Part shown: positions 47,413 to 54,922 of the stretch, piece after piece
Position numbering within the stretch: the first letter of the stretch is position 1
How the letters are laid out: each line of letters opens with the position of its first letter
NCBI GenBank assembly: GCA_028292505.1
Contig: JAQGMF010000053.1
Coordinates: 1-64,000 of the forward strand
DNA: 64,000 nucleotides
DNA from: Rhodocyclales bacterium
GTDB taxonomy: Bacteria > Pseudomonadota > Gammaproteobacteria > Burkholderiales > Rhodocyclaceae
Direction of reading: 5' to 3'
Translations under genes and position numbers: made by a program
The notes under the pieces: model-generated
What the model was told of the DNA's origin: nothing
The model's database searches: none
The model's input: only the letters and a program-made list of their open reading frames with translations

Positions 47413-47432
47413 GATTCGTAGCATGACGAATC
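47413..47432. promoter_or_regulatory. ArsR-type operator dyad 2, overlapping the start codon
   Basis: GATTCGT-N6-ACGAATC with 7-bp arms. The ATG of the regulator (47423) lies inside it. The arms share TTCGT/ACGAA with dyad 1. Its position would block transcription or the ribosome site directly. Confidence 0.65.
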
Positions 47433-47767
47433 AAACTTCGACCATGGACGAATCTACCGCTCAGCCTGAGTTGGTCATGGACGAGATCATCAAAGCGCTT
47501 GCCAGTCCGGCGCGGCGCGAGATTCTCGCCTGGCTCAAGGACCCTGCGCAGCAGTTTTCCCCACAGGCCTACCCGTTCGAGCTGGGCGTGTGCGCCGGCA
47601 AGATCTACGAGAAGGCGGGGCTGTCGCAGTCGACGGTGTCCGCCCATCTCGCCTGCCTGCAGCGTGCTGGCCTGGTCAGCACGCACAAGGTCGGGCAATG
47701 GATTTTCTATGCGCGTAACGAGCCGGTGATTACGGCCTTCCTGCGGCAGATGCAGCAGGAACTCTGA
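47423..47767 (+). CDS. ArsR family helix-turn-helix regulator
   Basis: This 114-residue winged-helix repressor has ALASPARREILAWLKD and the recognition helix LSQSTVSAHLACLQRAGLV, followed by GQWIFYARNE. A Cys at VCAGK and one in LACLQ could be redox or metal sensing, but are not in classical arrangement. An alternative ATG is at 47444. Tandem dyads overlap the start. It is followed by the Old Yellow Enzyme gene in the same orientation, so the enzyme is the likely target. Confidence 0.88.
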   Translation: MTNQTSTMDESTAQPELVMDEIIKALASPARREILAWLKDPAQQFSPQAYPFELGVCAGKIYEKAGLSQSTVSAHLACLQRAGLVSTHKVGQWIFYARNEPVITAFLRQMQQEL

Positions 47768-47843
47768 CAAGTATGCTGACAGCATTGCACGTCATGCCCC
47801 TTTCTTTACGTCTTCTCTCCCGAACAAACAAGGAATAACCGCA

Positions 47844-48905
47844 ATGAGCAAGCTATTCGATCCCATTCAGGTCGGCGATCTGATCTGGCCCAACCGTGTC
47901 ATGATGGCCCCGTTGACGCGCTGCCGCGCTAGCGATGGCCGCGTACCGAATGTGCTGATGGCCGAGTATTACACCCAGCGCGCCAGCGCTGGCCTGATCG
48001 TCACCGAAGCGACCTCCGTCGCGCCGATGGGCGTTGGCTATCCGGACACCCCCGGCATCTGGTCCGAAGAACAAGTTGAAGGCTGGAAGCAGATCACGCG
48101 CAGCGTGCATGCCGCTGGCGGACGCATCTTTCTGCAGCTATGGCATGTGGGTCGCATCTCGCATCCGGATTTCCTTGGCGGTGAATTGCCTATTGCACCC
48201 AGCGCCATCGCGCCGCAGGGACATGTCAGCCTGCTGCGTCCGCAGCGCGACTACGTAGTGCCGCGTGCTCTCGAAACGGCTGAGATTCCCGGCATCGTCG
48301 AGGTCTTCCGCAAAGGTGCCGAGAACGTCAAACGCGCAGGCTTCGATGGCGTGGAAATTCACGGTGCAAATGGTTACCTGCTCGACCAGTTCCTGCAGGA
48401 CAGCACCAATCATCGCAGCGATAATTATGGCGGAAGCATAGAAAATCGCGCCCGCTTGATGCTGGAAGTCGCCGATGCCGTGATCGGCGTATGGGGCGCT
48501 GGCCGGGTTGGCATGCATCTGGCACCGCGTTGCGATGCGCACACCATGGGCGACAGCAATCCGCTCGCGACTTTCGGCTACGTTGCACGCGAATTGGGTC
48601 GTCGCAAGATTGCCTTTATCTGCGCTCGCGAGTCGCAGGATGATCCACGTATCGGCCCCGCGTTGAAAGACGCTTTCGGCGGCGTGTACATCGCCAATCA
48701 GGGCGTCACCCGCGATCGAGCAGAGACCTTGCTTGCCAGTGGCGAAGCAGATGCCATTGCCTTCGGCAAGGACTTCATCGCCAACCCTGACCTGCCGACA
48801 CGCCTGTTGAAGAACGCGCCGCTCAACACGCAGCGCCCGGAAAGCTTCTACGGCTACGGCCTCAGCGATCCGGCTGTTGGGTACACCGATTACCCGCGTC
48901 TTTGA
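47844..48905 (+). CDS. Old Yellow Enzyme family alkene reductase (NemA-like)
   Basis: This 353-residue FMN flavoenzyme reduces activated alkenes and electrophiles such as N-ethylmaleimide. It has PLTRCRASDGRVPNVLMAEYY, TEATSVAPMGVGYPDTPGI, FLQLWHVGRISHP, HGANGYLLDQFLQDSTNHRSDNYGGS and the substrate-binding His/Asn pair (HGAN). AAGGAATAACC precedes the ATG. Induced probably by the ArsR gene 76 bases upstream, as with NemR-NemA pairs (NemR is TetR-type), although this regulator is ArsR-type. Confidence 0.92.
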   Translation: MSKLFDPIQVGDLIWPNRVMMAPLTRCRASDGRVPNVLMAEYYTQRASAGLIVTEATSVAPMGVGYPDTPGIWSEEQVEGWKQITRSVHAAGGRIFLQLWHVGRISHPDFLGGELPIAPSAIAPQGHVSLLRPQRDYVVPRALETAEIPGIVEVFRKGAENVKRAGFDGVEIHGANGYLLDQFLQDSTNHRSDNYGGSIENRARLMLEVADAVIGVWGAGRVGMHLAPRCDAHTMGDSNPLATFGYVARELGRRKIAFICARESQDDPRIGPALKDAFGGVYIANQGVTRDRAETLLASGEADAIAFGKDFIANPDLPTRLLKNAPLNTQRPESFYGYGLSDPAVGYTDYPRL

Positions 48906-48926
48906 GAGGCTGTTCGTAATCCATAT

Positions 48927-48996
48927 GTCATTCCGGTGAAAGCCGGAATCCAGTACGGAGCCTCCGAGCCTGGATCCCGGCCTTCGCCGGGATGAC
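48927..48996. repeat. Divergent palindromic repeat pair
   Basis: GTCATTCCGGTGAAAGCCGGAATCCA at 48927-48952 and TGGATCCCGGCCTTCGCCGGGATGAC at 48971-48996 are related hairpins in opposite orientation, diverged from the ATTCCCGCG family. A T-run (49002-49009) follows, so the pair may serve as a terminator of the alkene reductase gene. Confidence 0.75.
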
Positions 48997-49045
48997 GGCG
49001 CTTTTTTTTGGGAATTACATACCTGGTTTGCCGAGCCCCAATTTT

Positions 49046-49125
49046 CGTCATTCCCGCGAAAGCGGGAATCCACTCAGTGGCACAGGCCTCACGTAGAAGT
49101 GGATTCCCGCTTTAGCGGGAATGAC
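49046..49125. repeat. Palindromic repeat pair (BIME-like)
   Basis: CGTCATTCCCGCGAAAGCGGGAATCCAC (49046-49073) and GTGGATTCCCGCTTTAGCGGGAATGAC (49099-49125) are nearly perfect inverted repeats. The spacer ends TCACGTAGAA, matching the reverse-oriented spacer at 23760-23790. It sits between the alkene reductase and the convergent dienelactone hydrolase gene. Confidence 0.85.
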
Positions 49126-49254
49126 CCGCCTTGGGCTGAAATAGAATTTCCAAACATATTTGGTCGTTCGTAAGTGATGTATGCAATTTAATTTTTTGGC
49201 CCACCTCCATCAATTCGGAAGCACTGCCTAATCGGTGCGAGCGTGAGTCCTTGG

Positions 49255-50475
49255 CTACCTGCTCTGCAACTGTTCGACAGAAACGCGCTCGTCGGGGTTC
49301 TTCGACCACACCACGGTCTTGTCCACGGCGTACAACCAGCATTTCAGCTTCAGCTTTGCACATGGCTCGAACGCACTGCTCATCACGTTGACGCTTTCGG
49401 ACGCGAAATACCAGCCACCTTTCTCCGTAATGACAAATGCTTTCGGTTCGGGCAGTTCAAGATAATGAGCAAAGCGTGCATGTCCTTCCGGTTTGACCGG
49501 CACGGCGGCCACGTCATCGATCTTTGCAAAGCCGGTATCGGCAGGCACGACGAAGCGATGCGTGTCCAGATGCAGTCTCTGCTCGTGAGACAGCAATAAG
49601 GGCTGTTTGAATTGCTCGGCAATAAACTCGAATGTCATGCGATGCGAGCCCTCGCGCGCTTCCGGATTGCCGCCCACAGTAGCCGTGCCATCCTTCAGGT
49701 TGCCGATGTCATGCATGATGTGTACCGGTGAGGAGCTGTCGAACGCGTGATAGCTGCCGGGGAAAACATGAAACCGGAAATCCGCGTCCTTCTGCCCACG
49801 CGACACGCGCTCGTGCAACTTCTCGCATTCCGACGCCAGCGTCCAGTTGTCCAACTCGCCGGACATCAGGAGCAAGGGCGCCGATATCTCGTAATTCCAC
49901 ATATTGTTGAACGCTCCACAGCCGGGGTAGAGCGCTATCGCCGCGCGAGGCTGAATGGGCTGGGCGCGCACGAATTTGTCGGTGCGATCCATCACCGACA
50001 ATACTGTCTGAGCACCATGTGATCGTCCGATGATCGCGATGCGCGTTGGGTCGACCTCGGGCTGTTGCGAAAGCCAGCGGATGGCGGCGAACACATCTGT
50101 GCGTCGGTCCTCTTCATCGATCGTGCGATTCCTGTTGGGCGTCTCGCAAATCCGCTTGATACCGCGCGCGCTGAAACTGTCCAGCACCAGCAGATGTATT
50201 TTCTCCGCGTTGAAATATCCCCCCTCGCGAATCGCACCGGCACCAAGTCGCCCCTTGTCGTCAAATACGCCATCGCAACCATGCAGCGTAATGATGGCCG
50301 GCCTCTTCTCTGTTGCCGCCGCGACAAACCAGTAAGCCGAGAGCCGCAGCTTGTTGTCGAGCGAAGGAAATGAAACCTCCGCCGCACAGCAGACATGCTG
50401 CCCTATCGCAAGAAACAGAATGGTGAGGATGATCGAACGGGTGGCCGAGATTGATCGAATAAATGTATTTGGCAT
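49255..50475 (-). CDS. Secreted dienelactone hydrolase family protein
   Basis: This 406-residue alpha/beta hydrolase has a signal peptide (RSIILTILFLAIGQHVCCA). The core reads AIITLHGCDGVFDD, AIIGRSHGAQTVLSV (nucleophile elbow G-R-S-H-G), LLLMSGELDNWT (Asp) and FHVFPGSYHAFD (His). After the hydrolase core, about 130 C-terminal residues form an extra domain I cannot place. The substrate is unknown. The start is 50475; an upstream ATG at 50505 would remove the signal from the N-terminus. Confidence 0.8.
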   Translation of the reverse strand: MPNTFIRSISATRSIILTILFLAIGQHVCCAAEVSFPSLDNKLRLSAYWFVAAATEKRPAIITLHGCDGVFDDKGRLGAGAIREGGYFNAEKIHLLVLDSFSARGIKRICETPNRNRTIDEEDRRTDVFAAIRWLSQQPEVDPTRIAIIGRSHGAQTVLSVMDRTDKFVRAQPIQPRAAIALYPGCGAFNNMWNYEISAPLLLMSGELDNWTLASECEKLHERVSRGQKDADFRFHVFPGSYHAFDSSSPVHIMHDIGNLKDGTATVGGNPEAREGSHRMTFEFIAEQFKQPLLLSHEQRLHLDTHRFVVPADTGFAKIDDVAAVPVKPEGHARFAHYLELPEPKAFVITEKGGWYFASESVNVMSSAFEPCAKLKLKCWLYAVDKTVVWSKNPDERVSVEQLQSR

Positions 50476-50523
50476 TATTCTATTGTTGTGTTCGTTGCCT
50501 CTCAAATTTCTCGATCGAGTTGT

Positions 50524-51045
50524 TCAAGCAAGCTCGTGCAAGGCGATATCGACGATCAGCTCATTCGAAAGCGCTTCCAGGTCCGTCTTGAGTACGCTCA
50601 CATCCAGGCGCATGTCCGCCAGCAAATCTGCTTCCGCATGGAACATCGTCTCGCCTGACATCGCGGCGGCAGTGGTGTAAGTGTTGAGTGTCTCGACGTT
50701 CACGCCATGCTTCGCGAGCACTTGCGAGACTTCGCGAACAATGCCGACGCGGTCATGACCTGTCAGCGAGAGATGCAAGGCGCGTTGCGAAGCAGGGGCG
50801 AGCGATACGCGGCCGGCGCGCTCGACGATGACGCGCAATGGCTTGAAATCGGTCAAGGCTTTCTGCAAAGCGGTGACGTTCTGCGCCGGCACGCTGACGC
50901 GCGCCAACCCTGCAAACTTTCCCGATACATGCGCCAGCGAAGATTCCAACCAGTTGGCGTCGTGCGCCACGACCACGGCGGCCAGCTCTTCGACGAGACC
51001 TGGTCGGTCGTCGCCAATGGCGGTGATTACGAAATCTTCGTTCAT
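50524..51045 (-). CDS. gcvR: Glycine cleavage system transcriptional repressor-like ACT protein
   Basis: This 173-residue protein of two ACT domains begins MNEDFVITAIGDDRPGLVEELAAVV, and the second ACT starts HLSLTGHDRVGIVREVSQVL. It fits the GcvR family, which represses GcvA-activated glycine cleavage genes in E. coli. No DNA-binding domain is present, as in GcvR. It lies 48 bases downstream of the dienelactone hydrolase start and is divergent from the SRPBCC operon. The start at 51045 is preferred over 51111. Confidence 0.8.
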   Translation of the reverse strand: MNEDFVITAIGDDRPGLVEELAAVVVAHDANWLESSLAHVSGKFAGLARVSVPAQNVTALQKALTDFKPLRVIVERAGRVSLAPASQRALHLSLTGHDRVGIVREVSQVLAKHGVNVETLNTYTTAAAMSGETMFHAEADLLADMRLDVSVLKTDLEALSNELIVDIALHELA

Positions 51046-51164
51046 TGCAGTCTCCTGGATTGAATGTCTTGCGGCATTTGGGCCGCATGGTCGATAGGCG
51101 CTGCCCGACATGTTAACGCTGCCGAGTCAGCAGGCGGCGTCCGAAAATCAGTCTGAAATTCAAT

Positions 51165-51180
51165 GCAACTATATGGTTGC
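51165..51180. promoter_or_regulatory. ArsR operator-like dyad upstream of the SRPBCC operon, site 1
   Basis: GCAAC-N6-GTTGC, a 5-bp dyad, 49 bases before a perfect dyad with the same GCAAC/GTTGC arms. Probably bound by the ArsR regulator encoded at the end of the operon. Confidence 0.55.
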
Positions 51181-51213
51181 TTTTTTACGAGCATGGCTCC
51201 ATACTCCATTTAC

Positions 51214-51229
51214 GCAACCAATAGGTTGC
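51214..51229. promoter_or_regulatory. ArsR operator-like dyad, site 2
   Basis: GCAACCAATAGGTTGC has perfect 6-bp arms around AATA. It lies 27 bases upstream of the SRPBCC start, in or near its promoter. This resembles known ArsR/SdpR operators. Confidence 0.65.
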
Positions 51230-51255
51230 TTAACTGATTTAAGAAAGGAACTCCC

Positions 51256-51759
51256 ATGAGCCATTACAAGCAAAGCCTCGTGATCGAGGCAACACCCGCC
51301 GCGGTCTATGCCGCGCTGACCACGCCGCAGGGTTTGCGCGGCTGGTGGACGCAGGACTGCGATGTCGCCACCACCGTGGGTGGCACACTGAAGTTTCGCT
51401 TCGGGCCTCACTACAAGAACATGCGCATCGAAAAACTGGCACCGAATTGCGAAGTGGGCTGGCTGTGCACGGTCGCGCATATCGACGTAGACCGATTCAC
51501 CCGCAAGGACGAATGGGTCGGCACACAGATCGTCTTTCACCTCAGCCCACAGGACGACGCAAAAACCCGCGTCGACTTCCAACACATCGGCCTCGTGCCT
51601 TCATTCGAATGTCATGAACTCTGCGTTGATGGCTGGCGCCATTTTCTCGAAAGTCTGCGGCTATACGCGCAGACCGGTCGTGGCACGCCGTTCGAACTCG
51701 CCAGCGGCTCCGGGTGTGGTGCAAGCCGGGACGGAGCGGAGATGCAGGTATCGGCGTGA
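51256..51759 (+). CDS. SRPBCC (AHSA1-like) domain protein 1
   Basis: This 167-residue START-like protein begins YKQSLVIEATPAAVYAALTTPQGLRGWWTQDC, with WW and conserved Gly as in AHSA1-like proteins. The core has FRFGPHYKNMRIEKLAPN and an acidic C-terminal helix. Proteins of this type are commonly encoded with an ArsR regulator. The ligand is unknown. AAGGAACTCCC precedes the ATG. Two dyads lie upstream. Confidence 0.85.
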   Translation: MSHYKQSLVIEATPAAVYAALTTPQGLRGWWTQDCDVATTVGGTLKFRFGPHYKNMRIEKLAPNCEVGWLCTVAHIDVDRFTRKDEWVGTQIVFHLSPQDDAKTRVDFQHIGLVPSFECHELCVDGWRHFLESLRLYAQTGRGTPFELASGSGCGASRDGAEMQVSA

Positions 51760-51796
51760 GTCGGGCAGCCTGACCCATCTGGGGGCCCAACATTCA

Positions 51797-51812
51797 GCAA
51801 CGACAAGGTTGT
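51797..51812. promoter_or_regulatory. Degenerate ArsR operator-like dyad, site 3
   Basis: GCAACGACAAGGTTGT contains CAAC-N6-GTTG, with the arm sequence of the two upstream operators but a weaker match. It lies 64 bases before the second SRPBCC gene. Confidence 0.4.
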
Positions 51813-51875
51813 AGTTGTGCCCTCACAATTTCATACTGCGGATAGGCAAATCACTGAATCCGCCGGAGAACAGCC

Positions 51876-52373
51876 ATGCAGAACAGCACTATGAGAAGTC
51901 AAACAAGCGAAGCCGCCGTCAGCACTGACCGCATCGAGCGCAGCATCGTCGTCCAGTCGCCGCGCGAGCGGGTGTGGAACGCACTTGCCAATGCCGAGAG
52001 TTTCGGTACCTGGTTCGGTGCCGATCTCAAGGGCAAGCACTTCGAGCCCGGCCAGCGCACACAAGGGCAAATCACCATTCCGGATATGGAACATCTGACG
52101 TTCGATGTGATCATCGAGCGCATCGAACCGAAAACGCTATTGTCATATCGCTGGCATCCCTGCCCAGGTGACTGTGCTGTGGACTACAGCGATGAGCCAC
52201 GCACACTCGTCACCTTTACGCTGGCGGATCTTCCTGACAGTCAGACCCGGCTCACTGTTGTCGAATCCGGTTTTGACGATGTGCATCCTCAACGCCGCCT
52301 CGAGGTTTTCCGCAAGAACACGGCGGGTTGGACGTGGCAGCTCGAGAACGTGAAACGCCATGCCGAAGCCTGA
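51876..52373 (+). CDS. SRPBCC (AHSA1-like) domain protein 2
   Basis: This 165-residue START-like protein starts IERSIVVQSPRERVWNALANAESFGTWFGADL and ends in the C-terminal helix of the fold. It is related to the upstream SRPBCC protein but clearly distinct. It overlaps the ArsR gene by 14 bases, so the two are translationally coupled. An ATG 15 bases downstream (51891) is an alternative start. Confidence 0.85.
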   Translation: MQNSTMRSQTSEAAVSTDRIERSIVVQSPRERVWNALANAESFGTWFGADLKGKHFEPGQRTQGQITIPDMEHLTFDVIIERIEPKTLLSYRWHPCPGDCAVDYSDEPRTLVTFTLADLPDSQTRLTVVESGFDDVHPQRRLEVFRKNTAGWTWQLENVKRHAEA

Positions 52374-52749
52374 GCCGCATAAGAAATCGGCAAGATCCGC
52401 GAAGGCCGAAGCTGCCAACACTGCGCCGTCGAGCGAAGTGCTCGCGCGAGTCTTTGCCGCGCTCGGCGACGCCACACGTCTCAAGCTCATCGCGTTGCTG
52501 TGTGCAGGCGGGGCACTGTCCATCGCACAGCTCACCGCCCACACCGACATCAGTCGGCAGGGCGTGACCAAGCACCTTCAGATGCTCGCCGAAGCGGGTG
52601 TGGTGCGCGATGTAAAGTCCGGCCGCGAACGCCTCTGGCAACTCGATCCTGCGCAGATCGAGGCGGCGAAGCGCACGCTGGAACAGATCGGCCAGGAGTG
52701 GGAAGTCGCGCTGGGCAAGCTCAAAATGTTCGTCGAGTCCGCGCCTTGA
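52360..52749 (+). CDS. ArsR family regulator of the SRPBCC operon
   Basis: This 129-residue winged-helix regulator has a basic N-terminus, VFAALGDATRLKLIALLCAGGALS, and the recognition helix DISRQGVTKHLQMLAEAGVVRD. It lacks a classical metal motif. The gene overlaps its upstream partner and ends 77 bases before a strong terminator. It should repress the operon through the GCAACC/GGTTGC dyads. Confidence 0.9.
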   Translation: MPKPEPHKKSARSAKAEAANTAPSSEVLARVFAALGDATRLKLIALLCAGGALSIAQLTAHTDISRQGVTKHLQMLAEAGVVRDVKSGRERLWQLDPAQIEAAKRTLEQIGQEWEVALGKLKMFVESAP

Positions 52750-52826
52750 TCGACGAATCCGGTGCGTGTGTTGGCGGGCCGCTTCAGGAAGACGGGGTTC
52801 GGCTAGGCGCGCACCCATATCGGCAA

Positions 52827-52864
52827 AAAGCCCGGATGACGGTTTTCACCGTCATCCGGGCTTT
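52827..52864. terminator. Bidirectional rho-independent terminator
   Basis: AAAGCCCGGATGACGGT (52827-52843) pairs perfectly over 17 bp with ACCGTCATCCGGGCTTT (52848-52864) around a TTTC loop. T-rich sequence follows on the plus strand, and A-rich sequence precedes it, so it can stop both the SRPBCC-ArsR operon and the convergent RpiB-like gene. Confidence 0.95.
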
Positions 52865-52906
52865 CATTTTTAACGTCGCTGAATCCTTACGAATTCAGCG
52901 TGTCAA

Positions 52907-53548
52907 TCAACGACCCAGAACGCCGTTCAGGTAGGACGAAATGCCATCGTCCTGGCTGTTCTTGAAGAAGTATTCCTGGAACTTCTCACCGGCGATAGCG
53001 GCCTTGAGCAGGTCTTGGTCAATTTCTTTCAGAACCGTCAGCATGCTCTTGTTGGCGATAGCCTTCACATCTTTCAGGATGCCGCGGTTCTTCGCCATGA
53101 TGGCAGCGCGTTCCTTCGGATAGCCCAGACCGCGCTCGCCGTCGAACAGCTTGCGATACACGTCTTGCAGGTTCAGTTCAGCAGCCCAGCCGAAACCCTT
53201 GGCGTAAGGCATGGAGATGGCGTTGCCGTCGTTGATTTGGCCGAACAGGAAAGCGTCGGTTGGGTCGATCACCAGGCCGCAGAACACGCCTGGCATCGAG
53301 TTACAGGCCAGCATGGCGCCCATGCCCGTGCCGCAGCCGGTCACGACGAAGTCGGCAGCCTTGGAGTTCAGCAGGATGCCAGCCAGGATGCCGTTCATGA
53401 CGTAGGTGAGCGATGCCTTGTCTTCAGCGCCATACATGCCGTAGTTGAAAACGGTGTGGCCCAGCGGCTCGGCAACGGTCTTGAGCGCGTTGAAAATGAC
53501 TTCGTTCTTTGCAGCCTGGCTGTTCTCGTTGATGAGAGCGATTTTCAT
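52907..53548 (-). CDS. RpiB/LacA/LacB family sugar-phosphate isomerase
   Basis: This 213-residue protein belongs to the RpiB/LacAB superfamily: MKIALINENSQAAKNEVIFNAL, then VTGCGTGMGAMLACNSMPGVF, which holds the conserved catalytic Cys (CGTG) region, and ISMPYAKGFGWAAEL. It is longer than RpiB (about 150) with an extra C-terminal extension. The substrate may be ribose-5-phosphate, allose-6-phosphate or a galactose-type sugar. The upstream in-frame region to 53785 is noncoding. Confidence 0.85.
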   Translation of the reverse strand: MKIALINENSQAAKNEVIFNALKTVAEPLGHTVFNYGMYGAEDKASLTYVMNGILAGILLNSKAADFVVTGCGTGMGAMLACNSMPGVFCGLVIDPTDAFLFGQINDGNAISMPYAKGFGWAAELNLQDVYRKLFDGERGLGYPKERAAIMAKNRGILKDVKAIANKSMLTVLKEIDQDLLKAAIAGEKFQEYFFKNSQDDGISSYLNGVLGR

Positions 53549-54040
53549 GAGAGATACCTCGAAGGTTTTAAAAGGGGACGCGTCGCGTCGACTGATAGCA
53601 AAAGGATAAGAACAGGGTTCGGGGCCTTCGCCGGGCTGGGCACATGGCCCTAGCCCATAACTCCGGGTCGGAGACGTCGGAAGACCCGTGAGGGTAAACC
53701 TGAGAAGCGCCGAACGCAAATCCCTTGTGCAAAGCCTTTGCGCTAGCGCGTTTCGGCGCAGGCCGGAAGTTTGACGCATGGGCACTCACAGAGAAATGGC
53801 CCGATGTTCGGCTTCCCATATCCGCCACGCTGTTCGTATGTGGGGAAGCGCAAGTGCCGTCGAGGTGCAACGGTGGTTATGCGACCCTGCGCGTTTGCCG
53901 CGATCACGCCAGGAACAGTCTCACGCGTTGAATCAACGCCCCGAGCTGACGCCCGGTTCTTCATCCATCATGCTTATGGAGCATCATTCTGGATCAGTAC
54001 ATCCGTTTGTCGAAGCGCAAATTCTGAAGCGGACACGATC
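53549..54040. other. Gene-free region with structured leader of the RpiB-like gene
   Basis: This 492-base region lies between two divergent genes. Several spurious frames span it, but none has a recognisable domain. On the minus strand, upstream of the RpiB-like start, two consecutive stems are visible: CGGGTC/GACCCG (53664-53669 with 53683-53688), and GGGCTGGGC/GCCC(T)AGCCC (53633-53641 with 53647-53656). It is a long structured 5' leader. Confidence 0.5.
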
Positions 54041-54649
54041 ATGAAACGAAGCCTGTTGGTATTTGTCTTATGTGCCTATGCTCTTGGCGTACAAGCCGAG
54101 GTCTACAAATGGATCGATGCCGACGGCAAGACGCAGTACGGCGATGCGCCGCCAAAGAATGCCAAGGCGAAGGTTGTCTCAGGAGGCGTGACCGTGGTGC
54201 CAGCGATGGTGGTGCCGCAGTCAGCCCCCGCGTCGCAATCAAACCCTGAAGGCAGCGCCAACAATGAGCGGACGCGATCGGGGAGCATTGGCCGCAAACC
54301 CGATGGCAAGTCCGACAGTCCCGTGCCTGCCAGCGCGCCAGCGGACCCCGCCGCAACTGCGCGCGATGACGCCCGCATGCGAGCGATCGAGCGTTGCAAA
54401 AGCAATAGAGGCGTCGATTGCGAGAGCGAGGTCGATGCCCAGCTAAACGGACAGCCGACAGCGGGAAATACGTATGTCATACCGGGTTGGAGCGATCCGC
54501 CGATCCGCCCGACGCATCCGCCCTTATCGAGATCGTCGGCACATAAACCAACGCCCGTACCGCAACCGCCGTCAGTGAAAGCTGCGGCTTCTGCGCCAGT
54601 GAGCGAGCGGGAGTCGCGACCGGGCGGGGTCATCAAGCCAATGCGCTAA
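54041..54649 (+). CDS. DUF4124 domain protein (secreted)
   Basis: This 202-residue protein has a signal peptide (RSLLVFVLCAYALGVQA) and the DUF4124 motif EVYKWIDADGKTQYGDAPPK. The rest is low-complexity and Pro/Ala/Ser-rich, with paired Cys (ERCKSNRGVDCESE). The role is unknown. The open frame extends back to 53771, but the upstream part has no conserved sequence and lacks a signal peptide in register. Confidence 0.8.
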   Translation: MKRSLLVFVLCAYALGVQAEVYKWIDADGKTQYGDAPPKNAKAKVVSGGVTVVPAMVVPQSAPASQSNPEGSANNERTRSGSIGRKPDGKSDSPVPASAPADPAATARDDARMRAIERCKSNRGVDCESEVDAQLNGQPTAGNTYVIPGWSDPPIRPTHPPLSRSSAHKPTPVPQPPSVKAAASAPVSERESRPGGVIKPMR

Positions 54650-54676
54650 TGCGATGCTTGCGAATTACTAGCGCTC

Positions 54677-54704
54677 CGTCATTCCCGCGAAAGCGGAAAT
54701 GACG
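54677..54704. repeat. Palindromic repeat, ATTCCCGCG family
   Basis: CGTCATTCCCGCGAAAGCGGAAATGACG is a near-perfect palindrome of the same family as at 23732 and 49046. It lies between the DUF4124 gene and the methyltransferase gene, and could act as a terminator for the former. Confidence 0.8.
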
Positions 54705-54922
54705 ACGTAATCACGTAGTCTCGGAATTTCGCAAGCGCACCACCCGTCTGCGTCATCTCGATGAAGACGAGATTGCAAGTCGGTCCGGAATGTTCCCGCA
54801 AGGGGGCGCCCATTTTTTGCAGCGGCGAAAAGCTGCGCGTCTCGCGATCTGCAACAGGTCAATTGCCGAGCCTCGGCAAACACTGCACCATTGCCGACTT
54901 TGCTGCTGCGACCGATTCCCTT

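Noticed and set aside
53771-54040. N-terminal extension of the DUF4124 ORF
   Set aside because: The upstream 90 codons lack conserved sequence, and the signal peptide begins at 54041.
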